Shown: positions 1-11,195 of the stretch, piece after piece
Position numbering within the stretch: position 1 is the first letter of the stretch
Layout: the number at the start of each line of letters is the position of its first letter
Assembly: GCA_013365365.1 (NCBI GenBank)
Contig: JABVXU010000770.1
Coordinates: forward strand, 1-21,514
Reading direction: 5' to 3'
DNA from: Cruorifilaria tuberocauda
Taxonomy: Eukaryota > Nematoda > Chromadorea > Rhabditida > Onchocercidae
DNA: 21,514 nt
The notes under the pieces: model-generated
What the model was told of the DNA's origin: nothing
Seen by the model: the letters and a program-made list of their open reading frames with translations, nothing else
Databases searched by the model: none
Translations under genes and position numbers: made by a program

Positions 1-1464
1 CATCAGTTTTTCGATTATCAGAAACAAAATGCGCCATTATGAAAAACAACATAACTATACTCACTTTGATTAGCAGCAAAGAACTAAGAATAAGGTGATA
101 AGCCTATATAACTTCAAAGTTAGATTTCAAAAGTTCAAAGTTCGATCAAAGTTAACCTTTGAAGTTTAACAGTTAAATTTATTCAGCATTCATGATAAAA
201 TTTTATTAAATTAATAAGTATTTTTGATATGATAAAAATTATTAAATCTTTCATTAAATTCCAAAAATATTGAAATTTGAAAGAAATGAAAAGTGTAAAC
301 TACAAGAAATGAAAAACTTTGTAAATTTAAATTTTTGAAATTAAAACGGAGAAACGATAAAATAGAACTATTAATTTTTCTCTTATTTCTTTTGGTAAAA
401 ACTTTTTCAATTTTAATTTTATTTATCAGTTTCATAAAATTTATAATAATGATTAAGTGATGTATGAAATTAACCTTTGTCATTTACTTATCTCCTAGAA
501 TGTACGGTAAATCCTGATTGATGATTTGTAAAATTAACTTTTATCATTAATTGATATTGTTTTTAACATATTTATTACTTTATTAAATATACAATTGTAT
601 ATAATATTACGTAGAAATAATAACAATTGATTTATAATTTTTGGAGTAATTAATAAGTTTTTTCAATTTCAAAAAAGTAATCAATAAATTTTGATTAGCA
701 TTTAATCATCAAATCGTACTAACATTTGATGGTTACAATAAAACTGTTTAAGATTGAAATCCCGAGAAATCCCGTGGAAGATAACTCATGATATTTTATC
801 TATTTAGATATCAAAATAAAAAAAAGTGTTTTCGAGAACGTTTTGAACGTCTGGTTGATATCTTGAAAAGAAAAAAAAAGAGAATAAAATTTTTTTTCGA
901 TTCTCGAACAAAAAATGACTGAAGCAATGAAGTGCAATGGAAAAGCATTGATAACAATTTACTGATAAAAAAGTTTTTGATAAAAAAAAAACGAAGAGCA
1001 AAAAAGAAGCATGATTGCGATATTACGGTGAGAAATGAACATTACATGAATGATAACTGATAAGATATTATCAACAAAAATTTGTCACACAGAGAACTAA
1101 ACGGTGTAATATGTACTTATAAAAAATAGAACTGTCGATAATCATGAATGAAAGATTTTTTTTTTCCTCTAATCATATCAGTATTGGCATTGATGATTTA
1201 ATGAGATAACTTTCATTAAGCTTATTCAATTAAGTAATTAAGTAAGTGTTAATAAAGCTACCTGAATTACTGTTATTACTGATATTTTGGTATACATAAC
1301 AATGCAATGAAAGAAATTCAAACAAAAACGATAATAATTAAAAACTGAAAGAATAAACTACAAAAAAAAATATGCTAAAAAGGAAATATAATTAATTTTA
1401 AAGTTTATTTCAAAAATTTAATTTGACTTAATTACTTAATTGAACAAGTTGATGAAAGTTACGT
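1..1464. other. AT-rich gene-free stretch
   Basis: No exon-like block was found on either strand. Open frames here are short, rich in Phe, Ile, Asn and Lys, and lack recognisable motifs or paired splice sites. The stretch is A/T homopolymer-rich with scattered short direct repeats such as CAAAGTT around 114-160. Confidence 0.6.
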
Positions 1465-1467
1465 GAT

Positions 1468-1475
1468 TATTATTA

Positions 1476-1508
<33 letters not shown>

Positions 1509-1572
1509 GAATTATTGGCTATTATTATTATTATTATTATTATTAGAATTATTGGCTATTATTATTATTAAT
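1468..1572. repeat. (ATT)n microsatellite with an internal duplication
   Basis: ATT trinucleotide runs are interrupted twice by the same segment, AGAATTATTGGCTATT. An ATT run plus its interruption has therefore been duplicated as a block. Confidence 0.85.
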
Positions 1573-1985
1573 AAAAACAATAATAATAAACATTATTAGC
1601 ATAATAACTTATTCCATGTTATTATTTCAAAAAAAATTAACCATTAAGTAATAATACAATATGCATAATTATAAATGATAAAATAAAAAAATGAATGAGT
1701 AAACAAAAAACAAATAAATAAATCAAATGGCAAATATTCATTCTCTGATCCAAATATCATTCATATCATTCATATCACTCTTATCAGCTCCTTCCCTTCC
1801 ATATCACAAGTATTATCACTTCAATTCCTTTCCTTTCTGTTTGCATAAAATCAGAAACGAATAATACTCAATCAATCAATCATACATCTTGCATCGCTTT
1901 TTTTCCCCCTTCCTTCTCCGATAATCGTTGCATTTTTAGACGATGAGTAAGCTAAGTTATGCATAACATATGTTCTAAGCAATCA

Positions 1986-2253
1986 TACAAGCAAGCATAT
2001 ACGTACAGAAACACATGCACACGTTCTTACACGTGTTCGTACGTTTGAGATACCTATAAATGCTTGAGGAAAAAAGATTTTTGAATAGCAAGACGAAGAC
2101 AGTAAACTATTTAAATTAAATCACACAAACAAGAATATATGTATAGAAACACATGCACACGTTCTTACACGTGTTCGTACGTTTAAGATACCTAAAAATA
2201 CTTAAGGAAAAAAAATTTTAAATAGCAGGAAGAAAATAGTAAATTACTAAATT
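1986..2253. repeat. Tandem duplication, two copies offset by 138 bp
   Basis: The first copy covers about 1986-2115 and the second about 2124-2253. A core of about 40 bp, from AGAAACACATGCACACG to GTTCGTACGTTT, is identical in both and contains ACACGTGT, a perfect palindrome with an E-box core CACGTG. The flanks are diverged, including GATACCTA and TTGAGGAAAAAA versus TTAAGGAAAAAA. It is non-coding. Confidence 0.85.
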
Positions 2254-2294
2254 TATTAGAGAAGTAGGCAAATCTAAATCAATTGGATTTACTT

Positions 2295-2327
2295 ACACGC
2301 ATGCACACGTACACACACACACACGCA
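2295..2327. repeat. (AC)n-rich tract
   Basis: A degenerate CA/CG dinucleotide run that includes ACACACACACAC. It lies just downstream of the 138-bp duplication, which also carries CACACG stretches. Confidence 0.7.
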
Positions 2328-2710
2328 TAAATTCTTGAAGAAGGAAACAATAAAATATTGAATTAATGTTCAAAAAAGGAAAATTTTTAAATTTAATTGA
2401 AATTAATAAATTTAGATAAAATTATATCGAAAAATTAAAATAAAAGATTAAATTTAGATGGATAAATAATTAGAGCATGGAATTGAATTCATTAACTATT
2501 TCTGTGATTTAAAATGGAATAAGGTATTTCGTGTTTTACGATCACTGAATTTATACTGATTAATTTAATCATTAACATATATTCATAATAAATAGGAATA
2601 ACTGATCAGAAATATAGGAAATTGATATCGAATATCGATAAAATATAAGAGGATAACAAGTGCAAAGGATTTTTTATTCACATAGTTCAGGTTAATTATA
2701 AGTCCCAATA

Positions 2711-2827
2711 TTTCAGGCTAATTAATTATACGTTATTGAGTTAAGTAAGGGGAAAGAAGTTGTTCATTCACTTATTTCAGGCTAATTAATTATAAGTTAT
2801 TGAGTTAAGTAAGGGGAAAGAAGTTGT
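2711..2827. repeat. Tandem duplication, two copies offset by 64 bp
   Basis: TTTCAGGCTAATTAATTATA begins at 2711 and again at 2775. About 53 bp are nearly identical, ending in AAGGGGAAAGAAGTTGT. The intervening bases differ. Confidence 0.9.
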
Positions 2828-3557
2828 ATTATTTCAGTTAGAAATATTGATCATGCCATGATCAAATCATTTTAGTTGTCATATATCAAATTATCATAAT
2901 TAATCTTTTATTGATTTAATTTTATCTCAAATGAGTATAAATCATAAATTGGTAACAGTGGTTTATTTATACAGTTAATTCGATTAAATTATTTAATTAG
3001 ATCGTTTCATAATTATTTAATTAAATTCAATTGTTAAAAATTTTAATACAGCATCTCTTTCCCACGTACTTTCATGTACTTTTTTCCTCCCTTTCTTTCT
3101 ACACATTGAATTTTATTCGTTCAGGTTAATCATAATCATGATTACAAATAACTATAATTATTATAAAGATTATAATTAAAGATTACGTTTTTGTAGTTAC
3201 GTACCGGTAATCTTGTTGACGTAAAGCGAAATAATAATTCACTTTCTGTCGAAAAAAATGTAAATAAGAAAAAAATTGTGCATCGCAAAATTGTGTAAAT
3301 AAAAGTTATCATTTTCAAAATTGCTTTTGTAAGTAAGATAAGAATCACTTTTCCTTCTATTACAAAACTGTTTCCGGTAAAAGTTACCGTCTTTTTCGTT
3401 GCAAAACCGTTTTGCATATAACGTATGAAATATATTAAGGCGTGAAAAGAAAATTTTCCCTTCTATACTAATTTGCTAATTAATTCATTTAAATTCATTC
3501 ATTTATTAATTATTAAAAAAAAAAAACTATTAATTTTTAAAGAATAAATTTGCGAGA
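2828..3557. other. Gene-free stretch
   Basis: Nothing coding could be supported. The longest open frame, on the - strand at 3142-3417, has Phe/Ile/Leu-rich composition with no motif and no convincing splice partners. A slightly less AT-rich patch at about 3180-3420 has no recognisable content. Confidence 0.5.
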
Positions 3558-4130
3558 ACATGTTTGTTTATACTGACGTTGACGTTTGTCATATTGACGT
3601 TTCTTTAATTATACGTGATCATTGATTTCATACGTGAATTTTATTTTTTTAAACAATGTATGTAATTATATAATTAAAGTATTAGATAAATGCATTATCA
3701 AATGGGAAATTCAACACGTTTGTTTATACTGAATTGACGTTTGCCATATTGACGTTTCTTTAATTATACGTGATCATTGATTTCATACGTGAATTTTAAT
3801 TTTTTAAACAATTTATATAATTATATAATTAAAATATTAGATAAATAAATCATCAAAGGGAAAATTTAACACGTTTGTTTATACTGAATTGAAGTATGTC
3901 ATATTGACGTTTCTTTAATAATACGTATGTCATATTGATGTTTCTTTAATTATACGTGATCATTTGTTTCATACGTGGATTTTAATTTTATACAATACGT
4001 TTTGTTTAAACATATCATATTGACGTTTCACGTGATCATTTATTTCATACGTGAATTCTTATTTTTTAATGACATATTTAATTATATTAAAATATTAGAT
4101 AAATACGTTATCAAAGAAAAAATTCAACGT
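3558..4130. repeat. About 155-bp tandem repeat, about 3.7 copies
   Basis: Units begin near 3558, 3714, 3869 and 3998. Each carries a variant of CGTTTGTTTATACTGA, one or more TATTGACGTTTCTTTAAT segments, TACGTGATCATTGATTTCA, and an A/T-rich end with ATTAGATAAAT. The third unit also holds an internal duplication of about 35 bp (TATGTCATATTGA.GTTTCTTTAAT). TGACGT and TACGTGATCA recur in every unit. The array ends about 570 bp before the proposed neuferricin start. Nothing coding is seen in it. Confidence 0.9.
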
Positions 4131-4703
4131 ATCACTTGAAATTTCAAAAAAATTAAATTTTTTTTGATATTTGAATTTTAATCTCTATTTCCAATTTTTT
4201 TTCACATCCTTTCATGCTCTCTTTATCAAACGCTCTTTCTTCGTCTTATCTTCTAATTTCTCCTTCTTTCACATATTATTTCCTAAAATCTCTTAAGGAT
4301 TTCTCGAGTAAACTTCGTGCATACATCACTTCGATTTTCTTCCTAATGACTGGGAATACCTTTCTTTCGTTCCCTTGTTTTTTTTTCTTGTCATTTATTT
4401 TCCACTCGTAATGATTTAATGATGGAAATGGTAAGTGAATATTAGTTATCAGTTAACTGATAAGAAACATTTCGGTACAAATTAGCCAATCATTTGATTA
4501 ATCGTAAACAAATGATGATAATATCAGTATGTTTAAGTAGTAAATTGTTATCAATTCTTTTCTTCAGACAAATACAAGAAAAAGAAATCGAGTAAACAAA
4601 ATAATGCGAGTTTGGTGAAATTATTTGTATAAGGAGTCAAACTGACTACGTCAGTGAGCGAAAAATTTTTCCACACTTATAGCAACAAAACTGCCACGTC
4701 ATA
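4131..4703. other. Upstream region of the neuferricin gene
   Basis: No coding block is supported. The last 80 bp before the proposed start are less AT-rich and contain CTGACTACGTCAGTG (imperfect palindrome) and CCACGTCA. A possible trans- or cis-splice acceptor, ACTTATAG, ends at 4682. These bases could be promoter or 5' untranslated region. No TATA element was assigned. Confidence 0.3.
4446..4463. repeat. 18-bp perfect palindrome with two GATA-type sites
   Basis: TTATCAGTTAACTGATAA is its own reverse complement. It presents TGATAA, the core recognised by nematode GATA factors, on both strands about 240 bp before the proposed start. TGATAA is common by chance in DNA this AT-rich, so function is inference. 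Confidence 0.5.
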
Positions 4704-4708
4704 ATGAG
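4704..4708 (+). other. tag-131: Proposed first coding exon of neuferricin (ATG-AG, phase 2)
   Basis: Exon 2 (5338-5467) must be read from 5339 to stay in phase with exon 3, and in that frame it has no ATG, so an upstream exon must end with two bases of a codon. ATGAG followed by the donor GTTTGC fits exactly: AG joins C5338 to give Ser, so the protein starts Met-Ser-Arg-Glu-Arg. The donor resembles the next one (GTTTAT at 5468). The assignment is weak because the exon is only 5 bp and the same ATGAG|GTTTGC recurs at 4893-4902. A transcript would settle it. Confidence 0.4.
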
Positions 4709-7700
4709 GTTTGCTTAATTAATAATTGTTTTAAGGTTTATTTAATCAGTAACTGTTTTAAGGTTTGCTTAATTAGTAATTATTTTAAGGTTTACTTAAT
4801 TTAGTAGTTATTTTAAAATTTGCTTAATTAGTACTATTTTGAAGTTTGCTTAATTATTAATTGTTTCAAGATTTATTTAATTTGTAATTACTATGAGGTT
4901 TGCTTAATTACTAATTGTTTTCATTTTTTTTTTTGCAATTATTGAAATGAAGGGAAAATTTATAATTTCAAAAGTTGCATATTGCCGAAAAAGATTTGAA
5001 TGTACAAGTAAAACTATCTTATAGATTACAGACTGTAAAATTGCCAGTAGTTAAAATCTCTTAAATATTGTGCATTTTTTTCAATTTTGTAATAAATAAA
5101 ACTATTTTGGTTAGATGAAATATCCATGTACTTTTTAAATATTCATTCATGTATATTTACTTGCTGAAATTATGTCATTTTATGTTACAAAAAGAGGTCT
5201 GTAGAAAAGTTTTTTATGTGCATATAAAGTGATTTGATAGACTATAATTATAGGATAAATATGATTAAACAATTTATTCATTTATTTTCGCTATCATTAT
5301 TTTAGTTTGACTGATATATACATATATATATTTTTAGCCGAGAACGAGTAGAATCAAATCATGAAGGTGAAAAGCGGGATAACCGAAGTGTACGCAGGGT
5401 TGGACGAAGGTTATTTTATCCTCGACCTCAGCTTCAAACTTCTGCCCTTGTTTATTGCGCATTACAGGTTTATATATGTCATTAAAGATTATCATTGTTA
5501 CTGTACAAAGTTCTACGTTTTCTTTATAATTTTCATATTTCAATTCAATGCAACGTGATAGATCCCTTATCTGCTGTCATAGAATAGATTGATAAAATTT
5601 GCTGGTAGGATATCTGATTCAAAACTAACTGATGAAAGGAAATCATTAGAAAGAAAAGGAAAAAATCAATAGCGAAAAATAAGTATTTGGAAAGATAACA
5701 CTTTTCCTCATTATAAATCAAAGGTATTAAGAATGTAAATTATTAGAATACTTGTTAATTTGCTACAATCTTACTTTTCTTGCGATATTTTAGTGTAGGG
5801 GAAAATATATCAAATTGTGTTGAAATACAATGCAGAATTAACATTTCCTGTCAAACATTAATCGGTATTATTTGATGAAAGAAAATTATGTCAAATATTG
5901 AACTATGATAAAAATCAAATTTCATTATCTATTATTTATTTCATTTCAACAAATTTTCAGATAGCATTTATAGCATTCTTGTTCAGTTACAATGGTATTA
6001 GTGCTCGTGATGTTTTCTTGCCCATTTCATCATGGATATCGGAGCATTTTCGAAAGGTATTCCTTGAAATTTTTACTTACAGAAAAAGAATTTTATCAGT
6101 TAAATTTTAGAAAAAGCATATTATATTTTCATTTTTAATGACGATGCATAGCCAATTATTTTGTTTATTTTCATAACTGTTAAGGCTGCTTCTTACTTTT
6201 TGACAATATTTAGGTTACAGCTTATCGATATGCCAAATAATTTCTATCATTCTATCAGAAATATTCGTACTATTGATAGAATTTTCATTATGCTTCATAT
6301 CAATATTTCAGCTTCCGTTAGTCGAAAATATCACTGATTTCGTTCGTGGATCAGTGACTAACGTAGTTTCTTTAATTAGCGATAAAAATTCCAAAACTTC
6401 GACGTCTTCAACTAAACGAAGCCGTACAAAACAAAAAGTGGATACAAGTAGTACTATGTTTATGGAGAAAGTTGATAAAAGTTTACCAGTATTTACAAAG
6501 TATAATTTTTTTTATTTGGCATCGATAGATTATGAATTTTGTTATTATTATTTACTTGAAATTTTTTGTTTGTATTTGATTTTATGCAAAAAAATATTAT
6601 AGGGAACAGTTATCTTTTTTCGATGGAACGCGACCATCCAAAGGGACATATCTCGCTATACTAGGTCGGATATATGATGTGCAAAAAGGTGCTAGGCATT
6701 ATGGTCCCGGCGGTTCATATCATTTTTTCTCCGGTATCTTTAAGCTACTTTTCTTAATCTTAATTTGTTTATTTCATCAATTATAGACATTTTCGCTTAT
6801 TGCTAACTAATATCTAATTAAAAAATCTAACCAAAACCAGTACTTTTATCTGTAGAAATAGTTTTTCATATGATTATTAGGCTTATTTAGAAATATGAGA
6901 GATGAATGGTTGAAATGATCATGTTGAAAATGCTCTGGTAACATATTATATGCTTGAAACATAAAAGTCAATCAATATCCTATTATTTTTTCTTATATTT
7001 CTAAACAGCTGTCATCATTTGAAATTTCAATTTGTGTTCAGGCCGTGATGCAACGCGTGCATTCATCAGTGGCGATTTTACCGACAAGGGTCTCGTAGAT
7101 GATATAGAAGGTCTTAGTGATCAAGATCTGTTCGGTATATTTGATTGGATCAAATTTTACGAAAAAGATTATGATCTGGTCGGTTATCTGCAGGGAACAT
7201 ATTATGATGCTTCTGGGAAACCAACTTCACGTTTAAAAGTGAGGTTTTTAGCACTTATTTGTTTGATTATTATAATTACTTAAAGTGAAAAACGAAAAAA
7301 AAACCTGATGAATTGATTGTTATGGCTTAAATTTATTTGCTTTATTATAATATTAATAGAAATTCTTTATTACCCATGGATTCAGATGAGTATAATATCA
7401 GATGGGAATTATGCTTATTTTGAAACATCTTTTTTCAGTACATTGCTGTAATTCTGTAGCTGTTAATTTTCCTTGGGGAATTTAATATTAAAAAAAATGA
7501 TATATGATAATGCCAAAAAATGAAAAGTTTGCATTGATTATACCGGATCAAATATGCTTGCAAAATTCAGATGAATTATTTTTGATAATGCAGGAGTCAC
7601 CTGTTTAGTCGTAGAGACATTATAATCGGATAATATTCTAAAAAAATCAGAATCACGAAACGGTATAGTGAAGTTCGTAAAATTTAATCCAATTGTAATA

Positions 7701-8584
7701 CCGTTTGTAGTGTAATTTAAAGCTAATGTATTTATTAGGAGCAAATTTTAGAGAAATTTTTAAAATTTTAGGAAGCAATTAAATTGATAGAAAATGCAAT
7801 TCACTGGAAAAATATGCGAGCGGAAGAAACAAAAATTTTTCCACCTTGTAATTCTGAATGGCAAAAAGATGTAGGTGGCCGAGTATGGTGCTCAAAGAAA
7901 AGGTTTTTTTTTTCAGTTTTAATGATCATGAATTATTATTGATTATTGCCGCAATTGCTACAGTTATAGTACTTTATATAGAGTATTGATTCCAAATCTC
8001 ATTTAGTGGTGGCATTGAAAGAGAATGGATTGGAGTACCAAGAAAACTTTTTGATTCGAAATCGAAATCTTACAGGTGCAGCATTTTATTTAATGAATAA
8101 TGCTTTTCAAATAAAATCAGTTGTTTAAATGAATTTCAAGTTGTTTTTCTTTTGAAATTATTACTTCGAACATGTAATTTGAAATGCTTCAATTTCACGT
8201 ACATCGTCGTTACAAGATATTTTTTTATTTCTTAAAAAAAAATATTTCCTCACAGTATTCATTTTTTTTTTTTAAATTCACAATAATCAATGAACATACT
8301 AAATAGGAGTAATATTAAAGAAATAAAAAAATGAATTAGCTGCAGTAGATATCTTTCTTTGGCAACATATTCAGTATGAATTTCTTATTTTATAATGGCA
8401 ACTGATAATGGTAAGTTACTGTCTTTTTTACAGATGTGCATGCGTAAAGAACTTTGGCGCTCCTCTTTCAAAGTTTCCAGGAATGAATAAAAATAGCGGA
8501 CTTGGAGATTTAGGGAATCCAAGTTTGAAGGAATATGAAAATTGTAAGCCGACATCAACTAGTTGCCGTAATGACAGTTCTTAG
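4704..8584 (+). CDS. tag-131: Neuferricin (CYB5D2/TAG-131 type), MAPR haem-binding cytochrome b5-like protein
   Basis: Proposed join: 4704-4708, 5338-5467, 5961-6056, 6312-6499, 6603-6733, 7042-7238, 7772-7902, 8007-8075, 8434-8584. It gives 365 residues and all introns are GT...AG. Exons 4-9 are certain by family match. Residues 3-36 are very basic. About 37-56 (ALVYCALQIAFIAFLFSYN) form a hydrophobic signal anchor, presumably with the rest lumenal or extracellular. The MAPR domain runs from about 138 to 236: FTKEQLSFFDG, YLAILGRIYDVQKG, HYGPGGSYHFFSGRDATRAF. Tyr173 in HYGPGG corresponds to the haem-ligand Tyr of PGRMC1; the paired His ligands of true cytochrome b5 are absent. The neuferricin C-terminal module follows (PPCNSEW, RVWCSKKSGG, REWIGVPRKLF, CACVKNFG) with Cys 275, 289, 317, 319, 353 and 360, likely disulfide-bonded. 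N-glycosylation sequons occur at N83 and N362. It is longer than the vertebrate protein (about 264 residues), mostly at the N terminus. The family is linked to haem binding and neuronal differentiation; the role here is inferred. Confidence 0.93.
4707..4922. repeat. 27-bp tandem repeat, 8 copies, starting at a splice donor
   Basis: Units start at 4707, 4734, 4761, 4788, 4816, 4842, 4869 and 4896, with period 26-28. The consensus is AGGTTTGCTTAATTAGTAAT followed by TGTTTTA. Each unit begins with a donor-like A(G)GTTT. Units 1 and 8 are preceded by ATG, giving ATGAG|GTTTGC twice. The array fills the start of neuferricin intron 1. Confidence 0.93.
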
Positions 8585-8872
8585 TATTATATGAGGTTTA
8601 TATTAGTATAGATAGTTTGTAGTTTGTAGTTTTAGTATATTATTTATAATTGTTTTCTATTGTGCATTTAAGCTTTACTTTTATCTGCCAAATTTATTTT
8701 TAATTTAAAACAGAAAAACCTTATAGATAATTCTAGCAATGAATGGATCATGACAAATTGTTAGATATTTAGTATATTAGTATGTAAGGCGCCTTTAGTA
8801 GTCAATATTTAATCAGGTTCGATTTACAATAATCCTTCATTCAAAGGCAACGAAGATTTTATATAACGAAGT

Positions 8873-8878
8873 AATAAA
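8873..8878 (+). terminator. Candidate poly(A) signal of neuferricin
   Basis: AATAAA lies about 290 nt after the stop at 8582-8584. It is the first canonical hexamer noticed on the + strand downstream of the gene, but chance occurrence is likely in such AT-rich DNA. Confidence 0.3.
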
Positions 8879-9933
8879 TGAGAATTTCATACTAAAATGA
8901 AAATGAAAAGATAAAACTTCAACCACCAAATTGATTTTTAGATTCTTCCATATAACATCAATTATCAATTGTAATTCATTTGCTGAACTGCTAGTCATGT
9001 GAAAATGATTGTTTGAATATACCATTTTATTTCAACATCCATATTTATTACATTATTTACAAGTATGACTGCTATAAATACACTCCATCTTTTTGTTTGC
9101 TCATGCAGATATTCTTCTTTTAACAATTGTGGGATTTGTTTTTTTTTTTTTTTTTCAATAACTTTTATAATTCATTCCTGTGTTTATGTAAGTTCGAATA
9201 TTTATGGGCAAAAAAATTACGTTTCGTATTTTGTTTTCTTTATTCATTTTATATTTCCAAATAAAGAATCGTTAATTAAAGAATAAAGAATTAAATGGAA
9301 GCAAGAGTATTAATTTATTGATATCATCGATCAGAGTATGAAAAAAAAATGATTAATAAATAAAACAACAACAAAGTGCCATTTCAAAGGCAAGTTTATT
9401 TTGGCATATGCATCAAAAGCTTCATTTCAAGAAACAATGAAGGGAATTTTATAAATAAACTTTATTCTGTTAGCTCTTTTTTTCTTCCTTACTAGAATGT
9501 TGCAATGAATTCTTTCGCGATCGTCAAGAAATCGCCATTTAATAAAAATGTGGAAGTTTGAAAATTTTGGAAACCAAAATTTAAATTTAATCAAAAGATG
9601 GAGCAAACGATGTGCTCCTATGCTAATCAATTTTGATTATATCTAAAATTTATATCATTTATATCAAAAGTACTTCTATCATTCAAAAAAGACTGAATTT
9701 AGTTCATTCAAGCAGTGAATGCTAGAACTATGAAGATTGATGATGCATGTCAGTAGCTATATTAATTCATTGATTAATTTACATTTCAGATCAAATTTCA
9801 TTGATAAATTTATTCCTATCAAACTCTTTATTTGCATAATTAAAAATAAATTCATTAAGTTACAAAGGATAGTAATTCACATTTTAGATCAGTTCATTTG
9901 ATAAATTTATAAGACAAATAGAATTGTTGTTCA

Positions 9934-9955
9934 TATCACATGATAACATGTGATA
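9934..9955. repeat. 9-bp inverted repeat with a 4-nt loop
   Basis: TATCACATG, ATAA, CATGTGATA: perfect arms in the spacer between the convergent genes. Part of the left arm recurs as CATATCACAT about 34 bp further on. Confidence 0.7.
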
Positions 9956-9997
9956 ATAAACAATTTCATATCACATTATGTAATGATAAAGAAAAAA

Positions 9998-10017
9998 TTT
10001 ATTATGTACATAATAAA
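9998..10017. repeat. 20-bp perfect palindrome
   Basis: TTTATTATGTACATAATAAA is self-complementary. It contains AATAAA on both strands, so it could in principle carry a bidirectional poly(A) hexamer between the two convergent genes, although it is far from both stop codons. Confidence 0.7.
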
Positions 10018-10095
10018 ATGATGAGGTCTCTCTTTACTTTTGAGGCAGTATTATGTGGTCAAATATCCTATTAATAATCAAGATAACTGCATGAA

Positions 10096-10140
10096 ATCGG
10101 TAAATTCGGTATCGATAAATTCGGTATCAGTAAATTCCTA
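10096..10140. repeat. 15-bp tandem triplication
   Basis: ATCGGTAAATTCGGT, ATCGATAAATTCGGT and ATCAGTAAATTCCTA follow one another with 2-4 mismatches between neighbours. Confidence 0.85.
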
Positions 10141-11112
10141 TCAAACACTTTCTTTTTCTTCATATAAAACTTAATTAATTAAATTCGTTGAAGTAATACT
10201 TGAAAAAGAAAATTGCATATATTACAAGTTATTGTAGTAGCAATTTCCTTTTTCTTTAAATATATTATAGATTAATGAATAATTGGAAATGAGAAATGAC
10301 ACAAAACGATCGGAAAAATTTAAGCCTAAAATTTACAATAACTAATATCTTTCCCATATCAATTTAATTTTTGCAGCGAAATATTCTCATTCAAATATTT
10401 AATTGATTAATTACGGGAAATGAATTAACAGTAATTAATTAACCTCCGTCAATTTAATTTTTACAACAAAATAATTTCTACAATGTTATACTCATTAATT
10501 TAAACAATTAATTAATTTAGTAATCACTGATAAGAAAATTACACTTTGAGCGGAAAGGAAATTTTTGAAAGATTTTCAATCAAGAAAAATATATCACTAA
10601 ATAAATATACATGCCATAATTATCATCTCTAGTTTTTCTTACCATTCCTACCAACGTGTAATTAAATCTGTCGTTTTGGAATTAATTAATATTTCATTTA
10701 TATTTATAATCTATATTCATATTTCATTATCTGTATTACACTTCTACGCCTAGCTTTTTTCCTTACCTGTGAAGTTAATTAATTAGAAATATAATTTCAT
10801 TTGAACTTTATCAACTCAAAATTTGATGAATATTTTATTATTAAAAAAGGAAGAAAAAATAAATGGACAAAAAAGAGATGAAAAAAATTATCTTAAATAT
10901 AATAAAAAAATTATCTTTATAAAATGACTAATTAGTACCATTTAATAAACATGAAATAATTACTGTATTTAATAAAAATATATATCATTGTAAAGCATCA
11001 TTATCATAATTTACATATTTTATATCATTTTTTTCCTTTTTTTTATTTCTAAAAATCATTATGAAATCAATTCACGGATATAATCAAATAATTTAAATCT
11101 TTATTCTTTTAT

Positions 11113-11118
11113 TTTATT
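11113..11118 (-). terminator. Candidate poly(A) signal of the RING ligase gene
   Basis: AATAAA on the - strand lies about 78 nt past the stop at 11196-11198. Overlapping or nearby copies are at 11108-11113 and 11100-11105. The spacing suits a short nematode 3' untranslated region. Confidence 0.45.
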
Positions 11119-11195
11119 AATTTTAATTTTATAGTTGAACTAAAATGTATTCTTAAATGGATATTTGAATAATTTGAATTTGAATTCCAATAATT

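Larger units (their letters stand above)
8585..11195. other. Convergent intergenic spacer
   Basis: This separates the neuferricin stop from the stop of the RING ligase. No coding block was supported; the open frames at 9065-9286 (+) and 9427-9630 (-) are Phe/Ile/Lys-rich with no motif. It contains a degenerate 108-bp-offset duplication (ACATTTCAGATCA at 9781 versus ACATTTTAGATCA at 9889), two palindromes near 9934-10017 and a 15-bp triplication at 10096-10140. Both 3' untranslated regions lie at its edges. Confidence 0.55.

Noticed and set aside
5334..5543. Protein-like open frame on the - strand (QKFEAEVEDKITFVQPC)
   Set aside because: It is antisense to neuferricin exon 2, whose + strand frame fits the gene and its phases. 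No family match was recognised.
5361..5558. Open frame starting ATGAAGGTGAAAAGC on the + strand as the neuferricin start
   Set aside because: It leaves phase 2 at the donor after 5467. Joining to exon 3 then reads AGA-TAG, an immediate stop. The neighbouring frame from 5339 joins in phase and completes a transmembrane segment.
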